A stretch of 64,000 nucleotides of DNA from an uncultured Pseudomonadales bacterium (GCA_947487765.1 CANKXO010000003.1:496001-560000), one strand, 5' to 3'; shown: positions 1 through 11,418, numbered from the stretch's first letter. Notes: generated by a model from the letters alone, not told the origin. Made by a program: numbers and translations.

Positions 1-2
1 AA

Positions 3-455
3 GGAAATTGGCAAGTACTATACGAGCACTTCGGTCAATACCAAGAATATGGGGGCAAAGATGGTGCCGATTTTGCTGCCAAGTATTTTCCAGAAGCCGA
101 GGTATTACATAGCGCCAACACTGCAATGGCCGTAGGCGCCGTTAAAGGTTTAAAAGAAAATGGAATATTAAATAAAGTCATCGCAACAGGATGGGGAGGA
201 ACAGATACTGAGTTACAACTGATACGTAGAAAAGAATTAAATGCCACCCCAATGCGAATGAGTGATGATGTTGGCGTTGCCACAGCAGAAGCGATAAAAC
301 TGACGCTTGAACGCAAGGATAGCGAAATACCATACATTTACTTAGGCCGTATTACCGTTGCCAATGATGATATGACTGATCAAGAATTAACGGAATTATC
401 GAAAGAAGCCTTTAGGTATTCGAAAGATGGAAAGCTCAACCAAAATAATAATTGA
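3..455 (+). CDS. Periplasmic sugar-binding protein, C-terminal part (5' end outside window)
   Basis: The reading frame is open from base 3 to the stop at 455, about 150 codons, so the gene begins before the window. The visible part looks like the C-terminal lobe of a LacI/ribose-type periplasmic binding protein: alternating helix and strand with 'NTAMAVGAVKGLKENG' and 'VIATGWGGTDTELQLI', where such proteins name a variable ligand-dependent repeat domain. This suggests a solute receptor of an ABC transporter or of a periplasmic sensor. The signal peptide and ligand pocket are out of view, so the substrate cannot be named. Its stop lies 2 bases from the convergent pgm stop, with no room for a separate terminator. 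Confidence 0.6.
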   Translation, partial: GNWQVLYEHFGQYQEYGGKDGADFAAKYFPEAEVLHSANTAMAVGAVKGLKENGILNKVIATGWGGTDTELQLIRRKELNATPMRMSDDVGVATAEAIKLTLERKDSEIPYIYLGRITVANDDMTDQELTELSKEAFRYSKDGKLNQNNN

Positions 456-457
456 GG

Positions 458-2125
458 CTAGATACTCGCTTTTGAAAACAACTCATTGACTATTGCTTTA
501 GCTTCTTCAATGATCAGATTCAAATGCTCGTCACCGTTAAAGCTTTCTGCATATATCTTGTAAATTTCTTCTGTGCCAGAAGGTCGAGCTGCAAACCAGC
601 CATTTTCAGTAACAACTTTTAAGCCGCCAATAGCTGCATCATTCCCTGGAGCATGGGTAAGCTTGGCCACAATTATCTCTCCAGCAAGGGTTTGAGTTGT
701 TACATCACTTGCACTCAACGTCTTTAGAAGTGCTTTTTGCTCACTTGATGCTGGCGCATCGATACGTTTATACACAGGCGCATTAAATTCTTTTGTTAGT
801 TCTGCATAATGTTCGCCAGGGTCTTTACCTGTTACTGCTGTTATTTCCGCAGCTAATAGCCCCAAAATAATACCATCTTTGTCAGTAGACCAAACACTTC
901 CATCGCGACGCAAAAAAGAAGCCCCTGCACTCTCTTCACCGCCGAAGCCAAAATCAGCAGAATATAAGCCATCAACAAACCATTTGAACCCGACAGGCAC
1001 CTCACAAAGGTTACGGTCCAATGAATTAGCAACGCGATCTATCATGCTAGAAGAAACCAAAGTCTTACCAATTGCCAGAGACTGAGACCATTGCGAGCGA
1101 TGTGTATATAAATATCGAATAGCAACAGCCAAGTAGTGGTTAGGATTCATTAAACCAGCAGAACGAGTCACTATGCCGTGGCGGTCATAGTCAGGGTCAT
1201 TTCCTAATGCTATATCAAAATCATCTTTTAATTTGATCAAGCCTGCCATTGCATATGGACTGGAGCAATCCATACGGATTTTTCCATCTTTATCAAGCGA
1301 CATAAAAGAAAACGTAGGGTCTACTTTTTGATTAACAAGTTTTATATTAATTCCATAAGTTTCAGCAATCACATCCCAATAAGCCAATCCAGAACCGCCT
1401 AAAGGATCAACGCCGATTTTTAAACCAGATTCAGCAATCGCTTGCATATCAATAACCGAGGCCAAGTCATCGACATACGGTTTAATATAATCGTATTCTG
1501 TGACATATTCAGAACCCCACGCATCGGCAAAAGAAATTTCTTTTACATCAACATTGCCGGCTTTAATAATATCATTAGCACGATTTTGAATTTGCGAAGT
1601 TATATCGGTATCCGCAGGCCCGCCATTAGGGGGATTGTATTTAAAACCACCATCTTGAGGGGGGTTATGTGAAGGGGTAATAACTACACCATCAGCGATA
1701 TCATCATTATTTTTCCCTTGGTGGCTTTTATTGTATGAGAGAATCGCATGGGAAATAACAGGTGTCGGCGTATAATTAAGTTGGGAACCGCGCCCCTCCT
1801 GAACCATAACATGAACATTATTAGCCGCAAAAACTTGCAATGTCGTAATAAAAGCACATTCGGACAGCGCATGAGTATCAATGCCAACAAACAACGGGCC
1901 ATTAATATTGTTCTGTTGACGATACTCAACTAATGCCTGACAAATGGCCTGAATATGAATTTCTGTAAACGAGCCATTCAAAGATGAGCCTCGATGACCT
2001 GAAGTCCCAAAACTGACTAAGGTATCAAGGGAGGGTTGCTGTACATAATAATCGCTGACGAGCCGTGGAATATTCACTAAATCTGAATCTAAAGCCTGTT
2101 GCCCAGCCCTCTCGTGTAAACTCAT
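458..2125 (-). CDS. pgm: Phosphoglucomutase (alpha-D-glucose phosphate-specific)
   Basis: Interconverts glucose 1-phosphate and glucose 6-phosphate in the cytoplasm, linking glycolysis to glycogen and cell-surface sugar synthesis. About 555 residues, close to the usual 546-550 of the E. coli Pgm type. Seen directly: N-terminal 'FGTSGHRG', the phosphoserine loop '[11 protein letters not shown]' with the phosphorylated Ser near residue 152, the metal loop '[10 protein letters not shown]', the sugar loop 'GGEESAG' and a C-terminal phosphate-binding 'RPSGTEE'. The ATG at 2125 is chosen over an in-frame TTG one codon upstream because AGGAA lies 7-8 bases before it. It lies downstream of purA on the same strand with a hairpin-bearing gap of about 130 bases, so it probably has its own promoter. 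Confidence 0.95.
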   Translation of the reverse strand: MSLHERAGQQALDSDLVNIPRLVSDYYVQQPSLDTLVSFGTSGHRGSSLNGSFTEIHIQAICQALVEYRQQNNINGPLFVGIDTHALSECAFITTLQVFAANNVHVMVQEGRGSQLNYTPTPVISHAILSYNKSHQGKNNDDIADGVVITPSHNPPQDGGFKYNPPNGGPADTDITSQIQNRANDIIKAGNVDVKEISFADAWGSEYVTEYDYIKPYVDDLASVIDMQAIAESGLKIGVDPLGGSGLAYWDVIAETYGINIKLVNQKVDPTFSFMSLDKDGKIRMDCSSPYAMAGLIKLKDDFDIALGNDPDYDRHGIVTRSAGLMNPNHYLAVAIRYLYTHRSQWSQSLAIGKTLVSSSMIDRVANSLDRNLCEVPVGFKWFVDGLYSADFGFGGEESAGASFLRRDGSVWSTDKDGIILGLLAAEITAVTGKDPGEHYAELTKEFNAPVYKRIDAPASSEQKALLKTLSASDVTTQTLAGEIIVAKLTHAPGNDAAIGGLKVVTENGWFAARPSGTEEIYKIYAESFNGDEHLNLIIEEAKAIVNELFSKASI

Positions 2126-2187
2126 CAACGTATTCCTTTTTAATCAGCGATTTAATTGCAGTAATTTTTAAGCGATAAATAAATAGT

Positions 2188-2257
2188 GTTTGCAATAACA
2201 CAATACATTCGCGTTATTACAAACTTAATAAAGAATAGTAGTTGAGGCAACTATTCT

Positions 2258-2258
<1 letters not shown>
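2188..2258 (-). terminator. Hairpins after purA, possible terminator
   Basis: Two inverted repeats lie between the purA stop and pgm. At 2231-2258 AAGAAT pairs with ATTCTT and AGTTG with CAACT around a 3-base loop, touching the purA stop codon. At 2188-2224 a 12-base arm pairs with GTTATTACAAAC with one mismatch. Neither is followed by a strong T-run on the minus strand, so termination is probable but not certain. Confidence 0.4.
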
Positions 2259-3574
<1,316 letters not shown>

Positions 3575-3607
3575 TTAATAACGCAAACCCTGATAAGAAT
3601 TTGCACA

Positions 3608-4780
3608 TTACAAAGGACGAACTAGATAAACCCCGTCTTCCAATACCAACTGTCGATCACAGCGTAACTCGTCAAAGTCAGGCTGTTGCGATAAACCACA
3701 AACGACCCTTTCTCCCTGCGCTCGCAACTTTTGTACCGCCTGCCACTGTGCCGAATCTGCCGAGGCACTTGCGTAAATACCTGCATCAGGTTTTGGTAAA
3801 GATAGAAGAGATAAAACAGATGTTAAGTTAAGCCCAAAACCTGTGGCGGGACGAGCCCGACCAAATGCTTCGCCAATATGATCGTAACGACCACCATTAG
3901 CAATAGCGTCGCCAAAACCGTCAGCATAAGCAGTAAAAACTATCCCTGTGTGATAGTGATAACCTCGTAATTCTCCTAGATCAAAATACACATCGATAGT
4001 GGGGTAACGACTCGTAATAACTTGATAAACTTCTTGAAGCTCATCAATAGCCGCGGAGACTTCCGCTGGTGCATCGATTAATTTCTCACGTGCCGCCTCT
4101 AGTATTGAAGCATCCCCGCAGAGACTCGGTAATAATGATAACCATTCTATTGCTTCGGGAGACTCCAACGAATGTTGTGCCCACTGTTTTATTTCAGCAA
4201 TGTCTTTTGATTGCAGCAACTCAAAAAATTCGGCTTCTTGAGCTGCGGATAGTGATAACGCTTCTAGAAGCGCTCGACAAATACCAACATGCCCAAGATC
4301 AAGCGTTACATCGGATACATTGACCTGCTCAAGAGACGCTAACAATAAACTGATGACTTCAATATCTGCATCGAGTCCCGATTCACCAAATAACTCCACA
4401 CCTGCTTGCAAGGGTGTTCTTACTGCCAATGGCGATTTAGGCTTGGCATGCAACACATGATCGGTATAACACAGACGGCTCGGGCCTGTTTTTTTATAGC
4501 TATGCGCATCAATTCTTGCCGCTTGAGGCGTCATATCTGCTCGCAATCCCATTGATTGACCGGTGAGTTGATCTGTTACTTTAAGTGTTAACAGATTCAA
4601 GTCGCTACCAACCCCACTAAGAAGCGAATCAGTGAATTCCAGTAGCGGCGGCATAATTAACTCATAACCCCAACTGGCATAGAGGTCGAGTAGTCCACGA
4701 CGAAGTTGTTCTACACCCTGCGCCTGGGCAGGTAGAATTTCTTCAACTCCTTCAGGCAGTAACCAGCGCTTGACGTTCAT
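3608..4780 (-). CDS. hisZ: ATP phosphoribosyltransferase regulatory subunit HisZ
   Basis: A catalytically dead histidyl-tRNA-synthetase paralogue that pairs with short-form HisG to make and regulate the first enzyme of histidine synthesis. Class II synthetase features are visible: motif 2 region 'MGLRADMTPQAARIDA', the loop 'RLCYTDHVLHA', and 'GGRYDHIGEAFGRARPATGF' near residue 300. About 390 residues, normal for HisZ and lacking the anticodon-binding domain of a true HisRS. I place the start at 4780 (MNVKRWLLPEG) because other HisZ proteins begin with this RWLLP segment; an ATG nine codons upstream at 4807 is possible. hisG is not in the window. Located between the DUF2065 gene and purA. Confidence 0.93.
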   Translation of the reverse strand: MNVKRWLLPEGVEEILPAQAQGVEQLRRGLLDLYASWGYELIMPPLLEFTDSLLSGVGSDLNLLTLKVTDQLTGQSMGLRADMTPQAARIDAHSYKKTGPSRLCYTDHVLHAKPKSPLAVRTPLQAGVELFGESGLDADIEVISLLLASLEQVNVSDVTLDLGHVGICRALLEALSLSAAQEAEFFELLQSKDIAEIKQWAQHSLESPEAIEWLSLLPSLCGDASILEAAREKLIDAPAEVSAAIDELQEVYQVITSRYPTIDVYFDLGELRGYHYHTGIVFTAYADGFGDAIANGGRYDHIGEAFGRARPATGFGLNLTSVLSLLSLPKPDAGIYASASADSAQWQAVQKLRAQGERVVCGLSQQPDFDELRCDRQLVLEDGVYLVRPL

Positions 4781-4837
4781 TGATTGTTTACTCGTTGTAA
4801 TTTTCATTTAATTATCTATCGAGGCCTATCTCTATTT

Positions 4838-5023
4838 TCACTTTACAAAATACAGTAAACCTACACCCAGAAGCATACTCACCAGGCCCATCATTCGCAG
4901 CTGCTTATCGCTTATTTGTGCCAGTGTTGCTACCAAGTTGCGCCATTTGGAGGGGTACAAGAACGGAATAATGCCTTCTAAAACCAACATTAGGGCAATA
5001 GCCGCCCATAAGGTTTCCCACAT
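4838..5023 (-). CDS. DUF2065 family small inner-membrane protein (YjeT-like)
   Basis: About 61 residues beginning MWETLWAAIALMLVLEG, with two predicted membrane segments (roughly residues 4-22 and 41-58) separated by a short basic loop 'YPSKWRNLVATLAQISDKQLR'. This is the DUF2065 pattern, also seen in E. coli YjeT, which sits next to hflC/purA. Function is unknown. The start at 5023 is preferred over an upstream start at 5062 because AAGAGGTGG lies just before it and it matches the family N-terminus. It follows hflC across about 120 bases in the same direction. Confidence 0.8.
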   Translation of the reverse strand: MWETLWAAIALMLVLEGIIPFLYPSKWRNLVATLAQISDKQLRMMGLVSMLLGVGLLYFVK

Positions 5024-5141
5024 ATTCCACCTCTTAATTTCAACCCTAAAATTTACGCACAAAAAAACCGAGCCAACGTGGACTCGGTTTGTAGGATTTT
5101 ACCATCTTATGGCTTCAGATTGTAGAACTCTTAATCAAAGC

Positions 5142-6020
5142 TTACTGAGTATTACCTTGGGGATCTTTTAAATAACGGAAAAAGTCGCTCTCAGGATCAA
5201 TAAGCATAATATCTCCCTTATTATTAAAGGTAGATTGGTAAGCATTTAAACTACGAACAAAGCTATAGAACTCGGGGTCTTTATTGTAAGCAGCGGCATA
5301 AATGGCCGTTGCTTTCGCATCACCTTCACCACGGATCAACTCTGAATCACGATAAGCTTCGGCTTCGAGTACTGTTTTCTGGCGATCAGCATCGGCTTCA
5401 ATAATCTCAGCCTGTTCTTTACCTTTAGAACGATACTCGCGCGCTTCTTTCTCACGATCTGCTGCCATACGACGATATACTGGCTCACGAACCTCATCAG
5501 GCAAATCGATACGTTTAACGCGAATATCAATCACATCAATACCCAATTGATCACGAACAGTCTGATTAATGGTTTCAATCAATGATGCCATCAATTCATC
5601 ACGCTCACCAGACACCACCTCGTGCAATGTTCTCTGACCAAATTCATTACGTAAACCATCACTGATACGAACGGCTAAACGACTACCGGCAACAATCTCC
5701 GAACCACCGGTTTTTGAATAGTAGAGGCCCACATCAGCAATACGCCATTTGGCATAAGAATCTACCACCAGACGTTTATTTTGTACGGTAAAGTAGTTTT
5801 CGGGTTGAGCATCCAGTGTCAAAATACGCCCGTCGAATTTACGCACATCGTCCGCAAAAGGATACTTAAAATTCACACCCGTTTGTGGATAGTCAGGCTG
5901 CAATTTACCAAAGCGAAGCACAACCGCTTTCTGATATTCAGGAACAATGTAAATCATTGAGGATGCCAATAACGCGCCCACAATAACTAAAATACCTAAA
6001 AAGAGTGATTTAGTACTCAT
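5142..6020 (-). CDS. hflC: HflC, SPFH-family modulator of FtsH
   Basis: With HflK forms a large cage in the inner membrane, mostly on the periplasmic side, that surrounds the AAA protease FtsH and limits its access to membrane substrates. 292 residues. One N-terminal membrane anchor (about residues 6-25), then the SPFH/band-7 domain ('PEYQKAVVLRFGKL', 'DVRKFDGRILTLDAQPENYF') and a charged helical region 'EREKEAREYRSKGKEQAEII'-like with the 'EADADRQKTVLEAEAYRDSE' stretch. The start codon overlaps the hflK stop (TAATG), indicating translational coupling. Normal family length. Confidence 0.96.
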   Translation of the reverse strand: MSTKSLFLGILVIVGALLASSMIYIVPEYQKAVVLRFGKLQPDYPQTGVNFKYPFADDVRKFDGRILTLDAQPENYFTVQNKRLVVDSYAKWRIADVGLYYSKTGGSEIVAGSRLAVRISDGLRNEFGQRTLHEVVSGERDELMASLIETINQTVRDQLGIDVIDIRVKRIDLPDEVREPVYRRMAADREKEAREYRSKGKEQAEIIEADADRQKTVLEAEAYRDSELIRGEGDAKATAIYAAAYNKDPEFYSFVRSLNAYQSTFNNKGDIMLIDPESDFFRYLKDPQGNTQ

Positions 6021-7183
6021 TAGCGAACCCCCCGACGAATGGCACTGGACTGATTACGTTGAAGTTGTTCAGCTACACGTTCATTAATTTCTCGTATCAC
6101 CTCAGGCGATAATTCGTTACTACCTGCGCGAGAAATGCCTGTTGAACCACCAGCTATCTTATCTAATGGCAGGTACATCATATTATTACCGCCTTCAACA
6201 TCAACCAGCACTTTAGAACTATTAGCCATCACTGACTCAATTGCATCCAAATACAAGCGCTCACGCGTTACTTCAGGCGCCTTCTTGTACTCAGTCAACA
6301 GTCGATTAAAACGTTCGGCCTCACCTTCTGCTTTCGCGATAACTTGATCACGATAGGCATTAGCTTCTTCGATAGCACGCTGTGACTTACCGCGAGCCTC
6401 AGGAACAATTGCATTAGCATAAGCTTGGGATTGGTTTTTAAACCGTTCCTGATCTTCTTTTGCTTTAACGACGTCATCGAATGCATCCTTTACTGCCGCC
6501 GGCGGTTTACCCTCTTGGATATTGACACCAACAACATTGATACCCGTACGATAGCTTTTTAAATAAGCTTGCAAACGTTCGCTCATCTCATTGGCAATTT
6601 TCGCACGACCTTCTGACAACACCTGATTCAGCTCTGTAGAACCGACAACATGACGCAAAGCACTGTCAGTAGCCTGCTGCAGGCTAGATTCTGGACTTTT
6701 CACATTCAAAACAAAGTCTTTAATGTCAGCAATGTTGTATTGAACCGTTACCGGCAATTCCACAATACTTTCATCTTGAGTCAACATTAAACCGCCCGTA
6801 CGATATTGACGTTCCTCGGTGATATTAACTGTATACACCGTATCAATAAACTTAGGGTTCCAGTGTAGACCAGGCCCAACAATTGAGTGAAATTTGCCCA
6901 GGCGCAAAACAACCGCCTGCTCTTTTTCATCCAACTGATAAATACCGAATGCTAAATAGGCTAACAAGGCAACAACACCAAGAACTCCAATCATAGAGCC
7001 AGAGATTCCAGAGCCGCCACCAGAAGAACCTTCTCTTCCGCCTTTGTTACCCTTGCCTCCAAACAGGTTATTAATCTTGTCCTGAAATTTTTTCAGGGCT
7101 TCATCGAGGTCAGGCGGACCATCATTATTTTTACGTCCACCCCAGGGATCTTGATTGTTCCCACCCGGTTCATTCCAGGCCAT
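6020..7183 (-). CDS. hflK: HflK, SPFH-family modulator of FtsH
   Basis: Partner of HflC in the HflKC-FtsH complex. 387 residues. Seen: a Gly/Asn-rich acidic and basic N-terminal cytoplasmic tail starting MAWNEPGGNNQDPWGG, a single membrane segment near residues 63-83, the band-7 domain 'LDEKEQAVVLRLGKFH' and the long helix 'RGKSQRAIEEANAYRDQVI'. The C-terminal Pro-free basic tail 'RNQSSAIRRGVR' is typical. It overlaps hflC by one base, so the two are co-translated. A 275-base gap separates it from hflX upstream, long enough for its own promoter. Confidence 0.96.
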   Translation of the reverse strand: MAWNEPGGNNQDPWGGRKNNDGPPDLDEALKKFQDKINNLFGGKGNKGGREGSSGGGSGISGSMIGVLGVVALLAYLAFGIYQLDEKEQAVVLRLGKFHSIVGPGLHWNPKFIDTVYTVNITEERQYRTGGLMLTQDESIVELPVTVQYNIADIKDFVLNVKSPESSLQQATDSALRHVVGSTELNQVLSEGRAKIANEMSERLQAYLKSYRTGINVVGVNIQEGKPPAAVKDAFDDVVKAKEDQERFKNQSQAYANAIVPEARGKSQRAIEEANAYRDQVIAKAEGEAERFNRLLTEYKKAPEVTRERLYLDAIESVMANSSKVLVDVEGGNNMMYLPLDKIAGGSTGISRAGSNELSPEVIREINERVAEQLQRNQSSAIRRGVR

Positions 7184-7458
7184 AATGCTTCTCCGCGTGA
7201 TTCTTAAGTTAAATGGTACTAGTATTTTTCAGAACTTAATAAGTACTGACATAAAATTGCTTGAAACGTTTACCGATACATTACAACGTAAGGTATTGCT
7301 AACAAGACAAATCAAAAACTACTGATTGTAACTTATCGCTTTTTCTACGTCTTATCTTCATCTATAGATGCGCACTATATCTTGAGCTTAATTATTTGCC
7401 CATTATTAAGTGTACATAAATATCACAAACCTTTTCCCTCTGGTTTGATGGCTTTGGC

Positions 7459-8799
7459 TCAATCCTGACTTTGCCAATGCTCAGGCGTTCTTCCTATTGT
7501 TGGGGCAACCCCTATCCATTCCAAGTGCTTAGCCTCAATAGATTCGGCACTTAATAAACGACAAAATTCCACTTGAGGGATATTAATGACTAATTCACTA
7601 CCACCATCATCCTGATAAACCTCTTCGTCAACTACTGCCAATTCATATAATTTGGCACGCAAGCGGCCCATTGCACTATTCAAGTGCAATCGCCCTGACA
7701 CCATATGCTGGCCCAAACACTCTGATAAAGCTTGTAACAATAGCTCAAAACCTGCACCCGTCTGCGCCGACAACCAAACCGCAGCAGGCCGTCCTTGTTC
7801 ATCACGCTCAATACGTGGTTGTTGATCTGGAAGCAAATCCAGTTTGTTATAGACTTTTAGTTGAGGCAATTCACCAGCACCAATTTCATCCAAAACGAGC
7901 TGCACTTGTTCTATATTACGCTGACGCTCTTCAGCAGAGGCATCAATAACATGAAGCAACAAACTCGCGTGAGCCGCTTCTTCCAAGGTTGCTCGAAACG
8001 CCTCTACCAATCGGTGAGGCAAATGACTGATAAAACCTACCGTGTCGGCTAAAACAACAGAACCTACATTAGCTAAATCAAGCCGGCGCATTGTTGGATC
8101 TAACGTCGCAAACAATTGATCTTCGGCGTAGACCTCAGCATCGGTTAAATAGTTAAATAAGGTGGATTTACCGGCATTGGTATAGCCCACCAAAGAAACA
8201 GTAGGCGTTGAAGCGCGCAAACGAGAACGTCGCCCCTGATCCCGCTGTTTCCTTACTTTTTCTAGACGAGATTCGATGGACTTAATCCGTACCCTTAGTA
8301 AGCGACGGTCTGTTTCTAATTGAGTTTCACCAGGGCCACGAAGGCCAATCCCACCTTTCTGGCGCTCAAGGTGAGTCCAACCTCGAATCAGCCGAGTCGA
8401 CACATGGCGTAACTGGGCTAACTCAACCTGTAGCTTACCCTCATGTGTCCGAGCACGCTGGGCAAAAATATCAAGAATTAACCCTGTTCGATCCAGGACA
8501 CGACATTCAAGCGCCTTTTCGAGATTGCGCTCCTGGCTCGCTGAGAGGCTATGATTAAATATGACAAGGTGCGCATCATGTAGGCGAACAATTTCTCTCA
8601 GCTCTTCAACCTTACCCGTTCCCACAAAATATTTAGGATCAGGCGTCACACGCTGGCCCGTTATAAAATCAACAGGGTCGCCCCCCGCAGATATAACGAG
8701 CTCTTCGAATTCGCGAGGGTCATCACTGACATGTGAATGAGATAATCGCAGATGAACTAATACCGCCAGTTCACCGGATTCAGGTCGGTCAAAAAACAA
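7459..8799 (-). CDS. hflX: Ribosome-associated GTPase HflX
   Basis: GTPase that binds the 50S subunit and rescues or splits stalled ribosomes, notably under heat stress. 446 residues. N-terminal HflX domain (1-190, 'PKYFVGTGKVEELRE'), a basic coiled segment, then the G domain with G1 'GYTNAGKSTLF', G3 'DTVGF', G4 'NKLD' and a C-terminal extension. The start is a TTG: the ORF begins L-FFDRPESGELAVLVH, aligning with the E. coli start MFDRYDAGEQAVLVH, and GGAG lies 8 bases upstream. An ATG four bases upstream is out of frame and hits a stop after a few codons. hfq ends 26 bases upstream, so the two are probably one operon. Confidence 0.95.
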   Translation of the reverse strand: MFFDRPESGELAVLVHLRLSHSHVSDDPREFEELVISAGGDPVDFITGQRVTPDPKYFVGTGKVEELREIVRLHDAHLVIFNHSLSASQERNLEKALECRVLDRTGLILDIFAQRARTHEGKLQVELAQLRHVSTRLIRGWTHLERQKGGIGLRGPGETQLETDRRLLRVRIKSIESRLEKVRKQRDQGRRSRLRASTPTVSLVGYTNAGKSTLFNYLTDAEVYAEDQLFATLDPTMRRLDLANVGSVVLADTVGFISHLPHRLVEAFRATLEEAAHASLLLHVIDASAEERQRNIEQVQLVLDEIGAGELPQLKVYNKLDLLPDQQPRIERDEQGRPAAVWLSAQTGAGFELLLQALSECLGQHMVSGRLHLNSAMGRLRAKLYELAVVDEEVYQDDGGSELVINIPQVEFCRLLSAESIEAKHLEWIGVAPTIGRTPEHWQSQD

Positions 8800-8825
8800 T
8801 CATAAACTCCAAAACTACTGATTAC

Positions 8826-9074
8826 TTACTCTTCGTCAGCAGTTTCATCCGGGTTTACCAATGGTACGCGTACTGCTCGAGATGGCACTACGGTAGAAAT
8901 GGCATGTTTGTAAACCATTTGGCTTACAGTATTTTTTAGTAATATGACAAATTGATCAAATGACTCTACTTGCCCTTGAAGCTTGATACCATTAACTAAA
9001 TAAATTGACACAGGAATACGCTCTTTGCGCAATACATTTAAATAAGGGTCTTGTAGATTTTGCCCTTTTGACAT
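8826..9074 (-). CDS. hfq: RNA chaperone Hfq
   Basis: Hexameric Sm-like chaperone that pairs small RNAs with mRNAs. 82 residues. The core is canonical: '[19 protein letters not shown]', Sm1 '[19 protein letters not shown]' and Sm2 '[12 protein letters not shown]', including the proximal-site 'YKHA' and the rim. The C-terminal tail is short and acidic ('[10 protein letters not shown]'), shorter than in E. coli (102 residues) but like Pseudomonas Hfq. GGAG lies 9 bases before the ATG. It is in the classical miaA-hfq-hflX-hflK-hflC order. Confidence 0.98.
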   Translation of the reverse strand: MSKGQNLQDPYLNVLRKERIPVSIYLVNGIKLQGQVESFDQFVILLKNTVSQMVYKHAISTVVPSRAVRVPLVNPDETADEE

Positions 9075-9205
9075 GGGGAATTCTCCTTAAAATAATTAGA
9101 AGTTTATGCAGCAGCTGACTTAATCTAATTTGAAAATAGGCTCTGCAATATATAAATAAGCGTTTTTGATGGTATGGATTCAGAGCTTTTCTGAAATACA
9201 CCCTA

Positions 9206-10201
9206 TTATATGGACTTTATTGGCAAAAAGTTCAAGATTAATTCAACTTTTTTTTGCAATGTGCTCTGCTTCATATCTTGATCTACAGGAAAACGATGCA
9301 AATCAGGCCAGTCACGCAACCAAGTTAACTGTCGCTTTGCTAATTGCCTAGTCGCAGCCAGACTTTTATCAATCATTGTTTGATAATCATACTGCCCATC
9401 AAGAAATTGCCACACTTGGCGATAACCTACCGCGCGCATTGATGGCAAATCAAGATGTAAGTCACCTCGACCATATAAAGCTCTGACCTCTTCGATGAAG
9501 CCTTGTTCCAGCATCGCTAAAAATCTTTGCTCGATACGTTGGTGTAGAACAGAGCGGTCATCCGGCAATAAGGCCAACGAAATAACGTGGAAGCGATCGG
9601 AAAGTGATCGACGCTCACAGCCTTTATCACTTACCTGTCTGGCCCGAAATTCCGTCATGGTTGTTCCACTGATTCGATAAACCTCTAACGCTCTAGAAAT
9701 TCTTTGAGAATGATTCGGGTGCAACTGGCTGGCATATTCAGGATCAATTTTTTTTAACTGATCATGCAATGCAGGCCAACCATGAGCTTCTGCTTCTGCT
9801 GCAATGGCCTTACGAGTAGCAGGATCGGACTCCGGCATATCAGCTAAGCCATCCAACAAGGCTTTAAAATACATCATAGTACCGCCCACTAATATCGGTA
9901 TGCGACCATTGCTTACAATATCATCGATTTCTCGCTCAGCATCTGCACAAAAGTTTGCCGCTGAATAAGGTTCAGAAGGATCACAGATATTAACTAGGCG
10001 ATGAGGAAACCCTTCCAACTCATCTGCTGTTGGCTTAGCGGTTCCTATATCCATCTGTCGATAGACGAGCGTCGAATCCACACTGATAATATCTGCTGGC
10101 ATGTTGTTGCACAGGGCCATTGCCAAATCAGTTTTACCTGAGGCGGTAGGGCCCATCACAAAAAATATAGGTGGCTTGTTTGGATCAGTATCAGCAGTCA
10201 A
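9206..10201 (-). CDS. miaA: tRNA dimethylallyltransferase MiaA
   Basis: Adds a dimethylallyl group to A37 of tRNAs reading codons that begin with U. 331 residues, close to the usual 310-320. Seen: P-loop '[12 protein letters not shown]', '[19 protein letters not shown]' with the catalytic Asp, '[20 protein letters not shown]' and '[14 protein letters not shown]'. The start appears to be TTG at 10201 with AGG about 7 bases upstream; the next Met is inside the P-loop strand and would remove the first beta-strand. It lies upstream of hfq on the same strand with about 130 bases between, which may hold an hfq promoter. Confidence 0.95.
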   Translation of the reverse strand: MTADTDPNKPPIFFVMGPTASGKTDLAMALCNNMPADIISVDSTLVYRQMDIGTAKPTADELEGFPHRLVNICDPSEPYSAANFCADAEREIDDIVSNGRIPILVGGTMMYFKALLDGLADMPESDPATRKAIAAEAEAHGWPALHDQLKKIDPEYASQLHPNHSQRISRALEVYRISGTTMTEFRARQVSDKGCERRSLSDRFHVISLALLPDDRSVLHQRIEQRFLAMLEQGFIEEVRALYGRGDLHLDLPSMRAVGYRQVWQFLDGQYDYQTMIDKSLAATRQLAKRQLTWLRDWPDLHRFPVDQDMKQSTLQKKVELILNFLPIKSI

Positions 10202-10314
10202 AGGCAGACCTAAAAACTATAGTGTGTGAAAAGAAGGTAGCTCGTAGAAGATAATACAATACATAAACCAGCAAGCGAATTAGATATTATTAATAGTATT
10301 GAAATATGAAGCGA

Positions 10315-10767
10315 CTAATTAGCTTCCAATAAAAAGGTTACTGGACCATCATTAGTCAAAGACACCTGCATATCAGCACCAAAGATTCCTGTTGCTATTT
10401 TGTTATTATTTTCAGCGCCTTTGACTCTAGCCTGATCAACACAATAGTCATAAAGTAATTTAGCATGCTCTGGATTAGCTGCTGCTGAAAACCCTGGACG
10501 CAATCCTTTTTTAGTGTCAGCAGCCAATGTGAATTGTGATATCAGCAATACCCCTCCGTGAATATCTTTGACGCTGCAATTCATCTTTTGTTGATCATCA
10601 TTGAAAATTCGGTAACTGAATACTTTATCAAGAAGCTTGTCTGCCAGTTCATGAGTATCATTTTGCTGCACACCCAATAACACCAAAAGCCCCTGGTCAA
10701 TTTCACCGACCACATTTGCACCAACGGAGACTGACGATCGAGAAACTCGTTGCAACAATGCTCTCAT
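10315..10767 (-). CDS. dtd: D-aminoacyl-tRNA deacylase
   Basis: Hydrolyses D-amino acids (and Gly mischarged on tRNA-Ala) from tRNA, a quality-control step of translation. 150 residues, normal length. Seen: 'MRALLQRVSRSSVSV', the conserved 'GGVLLISQFTLAADTKKG' with the S-Q-F-T motif, and the C-terminal 'LTNDGPVTFLLEAN' containing the NxGPVT motif of the family. The ATG overlaps the stop of the upstream DsbA-like gene, so they are translationally coupled. Confidence 0.96.
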   Translation of the reverse strand: MRALLQRVSRSSVSVGANVVGEIDQGLLVLLGVQQNDTHELADKLLDKVFSYRIFNDDQQKMNCSVKDIHGGVLLISQFTLAADTKKGLRPGFSAAANPEHAKLLYDYCVDQARVKGAENNNKIATGIFGADMQVSLTNDGPVTFLLEAN

Positions 10768-11405
10768 TAGGCGCTCGTTATATGTTCTTTGATAAAATCC
10801 AAAGTCGCGGATGCGTCGATATAATTTCTTGGCACTTCAGTTAAACCTGATTCTGTTTTTAATGCCAAACTGGGAAAACCCGCTACCCCTGTTGAAACAG
10901 CAAGTTGCTGATATAAACGAAGATCTTGCTCCAATAGGGATTGTATATTTTTGCTCTCTAAGTCTTGGGCAAATACAGTCGCATCTAAACCAATTTTTCC
11001 TGCCAAAGAAATAAGAACATCATTATCTGAAGGGTTCTTGGCCTCAAGATAATACCCTCGCTGGATAGCGTCGGTCATAAGCGCATCATATTCAATGCCT
11101 TGTTTCTTCGCTGCAAGCACTGCTCGGCAAGCAGGATAAGTTGAACGTCGTGGCTGACATTTTTCCCAAAAATCATAATTGAATTCAGTATCAGGAATGG
11201 CTTGCTGAATACGCGCCCAGTTACCTTTTATATATTCCTGCATTTCCGGCGGCATAGGCTCATCTGAATCTGGGGCGAGACCACCCATAACAGTTTGGAC
11301 ATTAACCGTTTTTGGTAAATGTTGCTGAATCTGTTTCCAAACCGGGCTAAAACCCCAACACCAACTACACATTGGATCATGAATATAATAAAGTAAAGCT
11401 GACAT
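10767..11405 (-). CDS. DsbA-family thioredoxin-fold protein
   Basis: 212 residues with a CXXC active site very near the N-terminus ('IHDPMCSWCWGFSPVW'), followed by the helical insertion and 'GVAGFPSLALKTESG' carrying the cis-Pro of the thioredoxin fold. There is no signal peptide, so it is probably cytoplasmic, like the FrnE and 2-hydroxychromene-carboxylate-isomerase-like members of the DsbA family. Substrate unknown; a thiol-disulfide oxidoreductase or stress-related role is inferred. Overlaps dtd by one base in an apparent two-gene unit and lies 13 bases downstream of the HD-GYP gene. Confidence 0.85.
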   Translation of the reverse strand: MSALLYYIHDPMCSWCWGFSPVWKQIQQHLPKTVNVQTVMGGLAPDSDEPMPPEMQEYIKGNWARIQQAIPDTEFNYDFWEKCQPRRSTYPACRAVLAAKKQGIEYDALMTDAIQRGYYLEAKNPSDNDVLISLAGKIGLDATVFAQDLESKNIQSLLEQDLRLYQQLAVSTGVAGFPSLALKTESGLTEVPRNYIDASATLDFIKEHITSA

Positions 11406-11418
11406 AGATTTTTATCTT

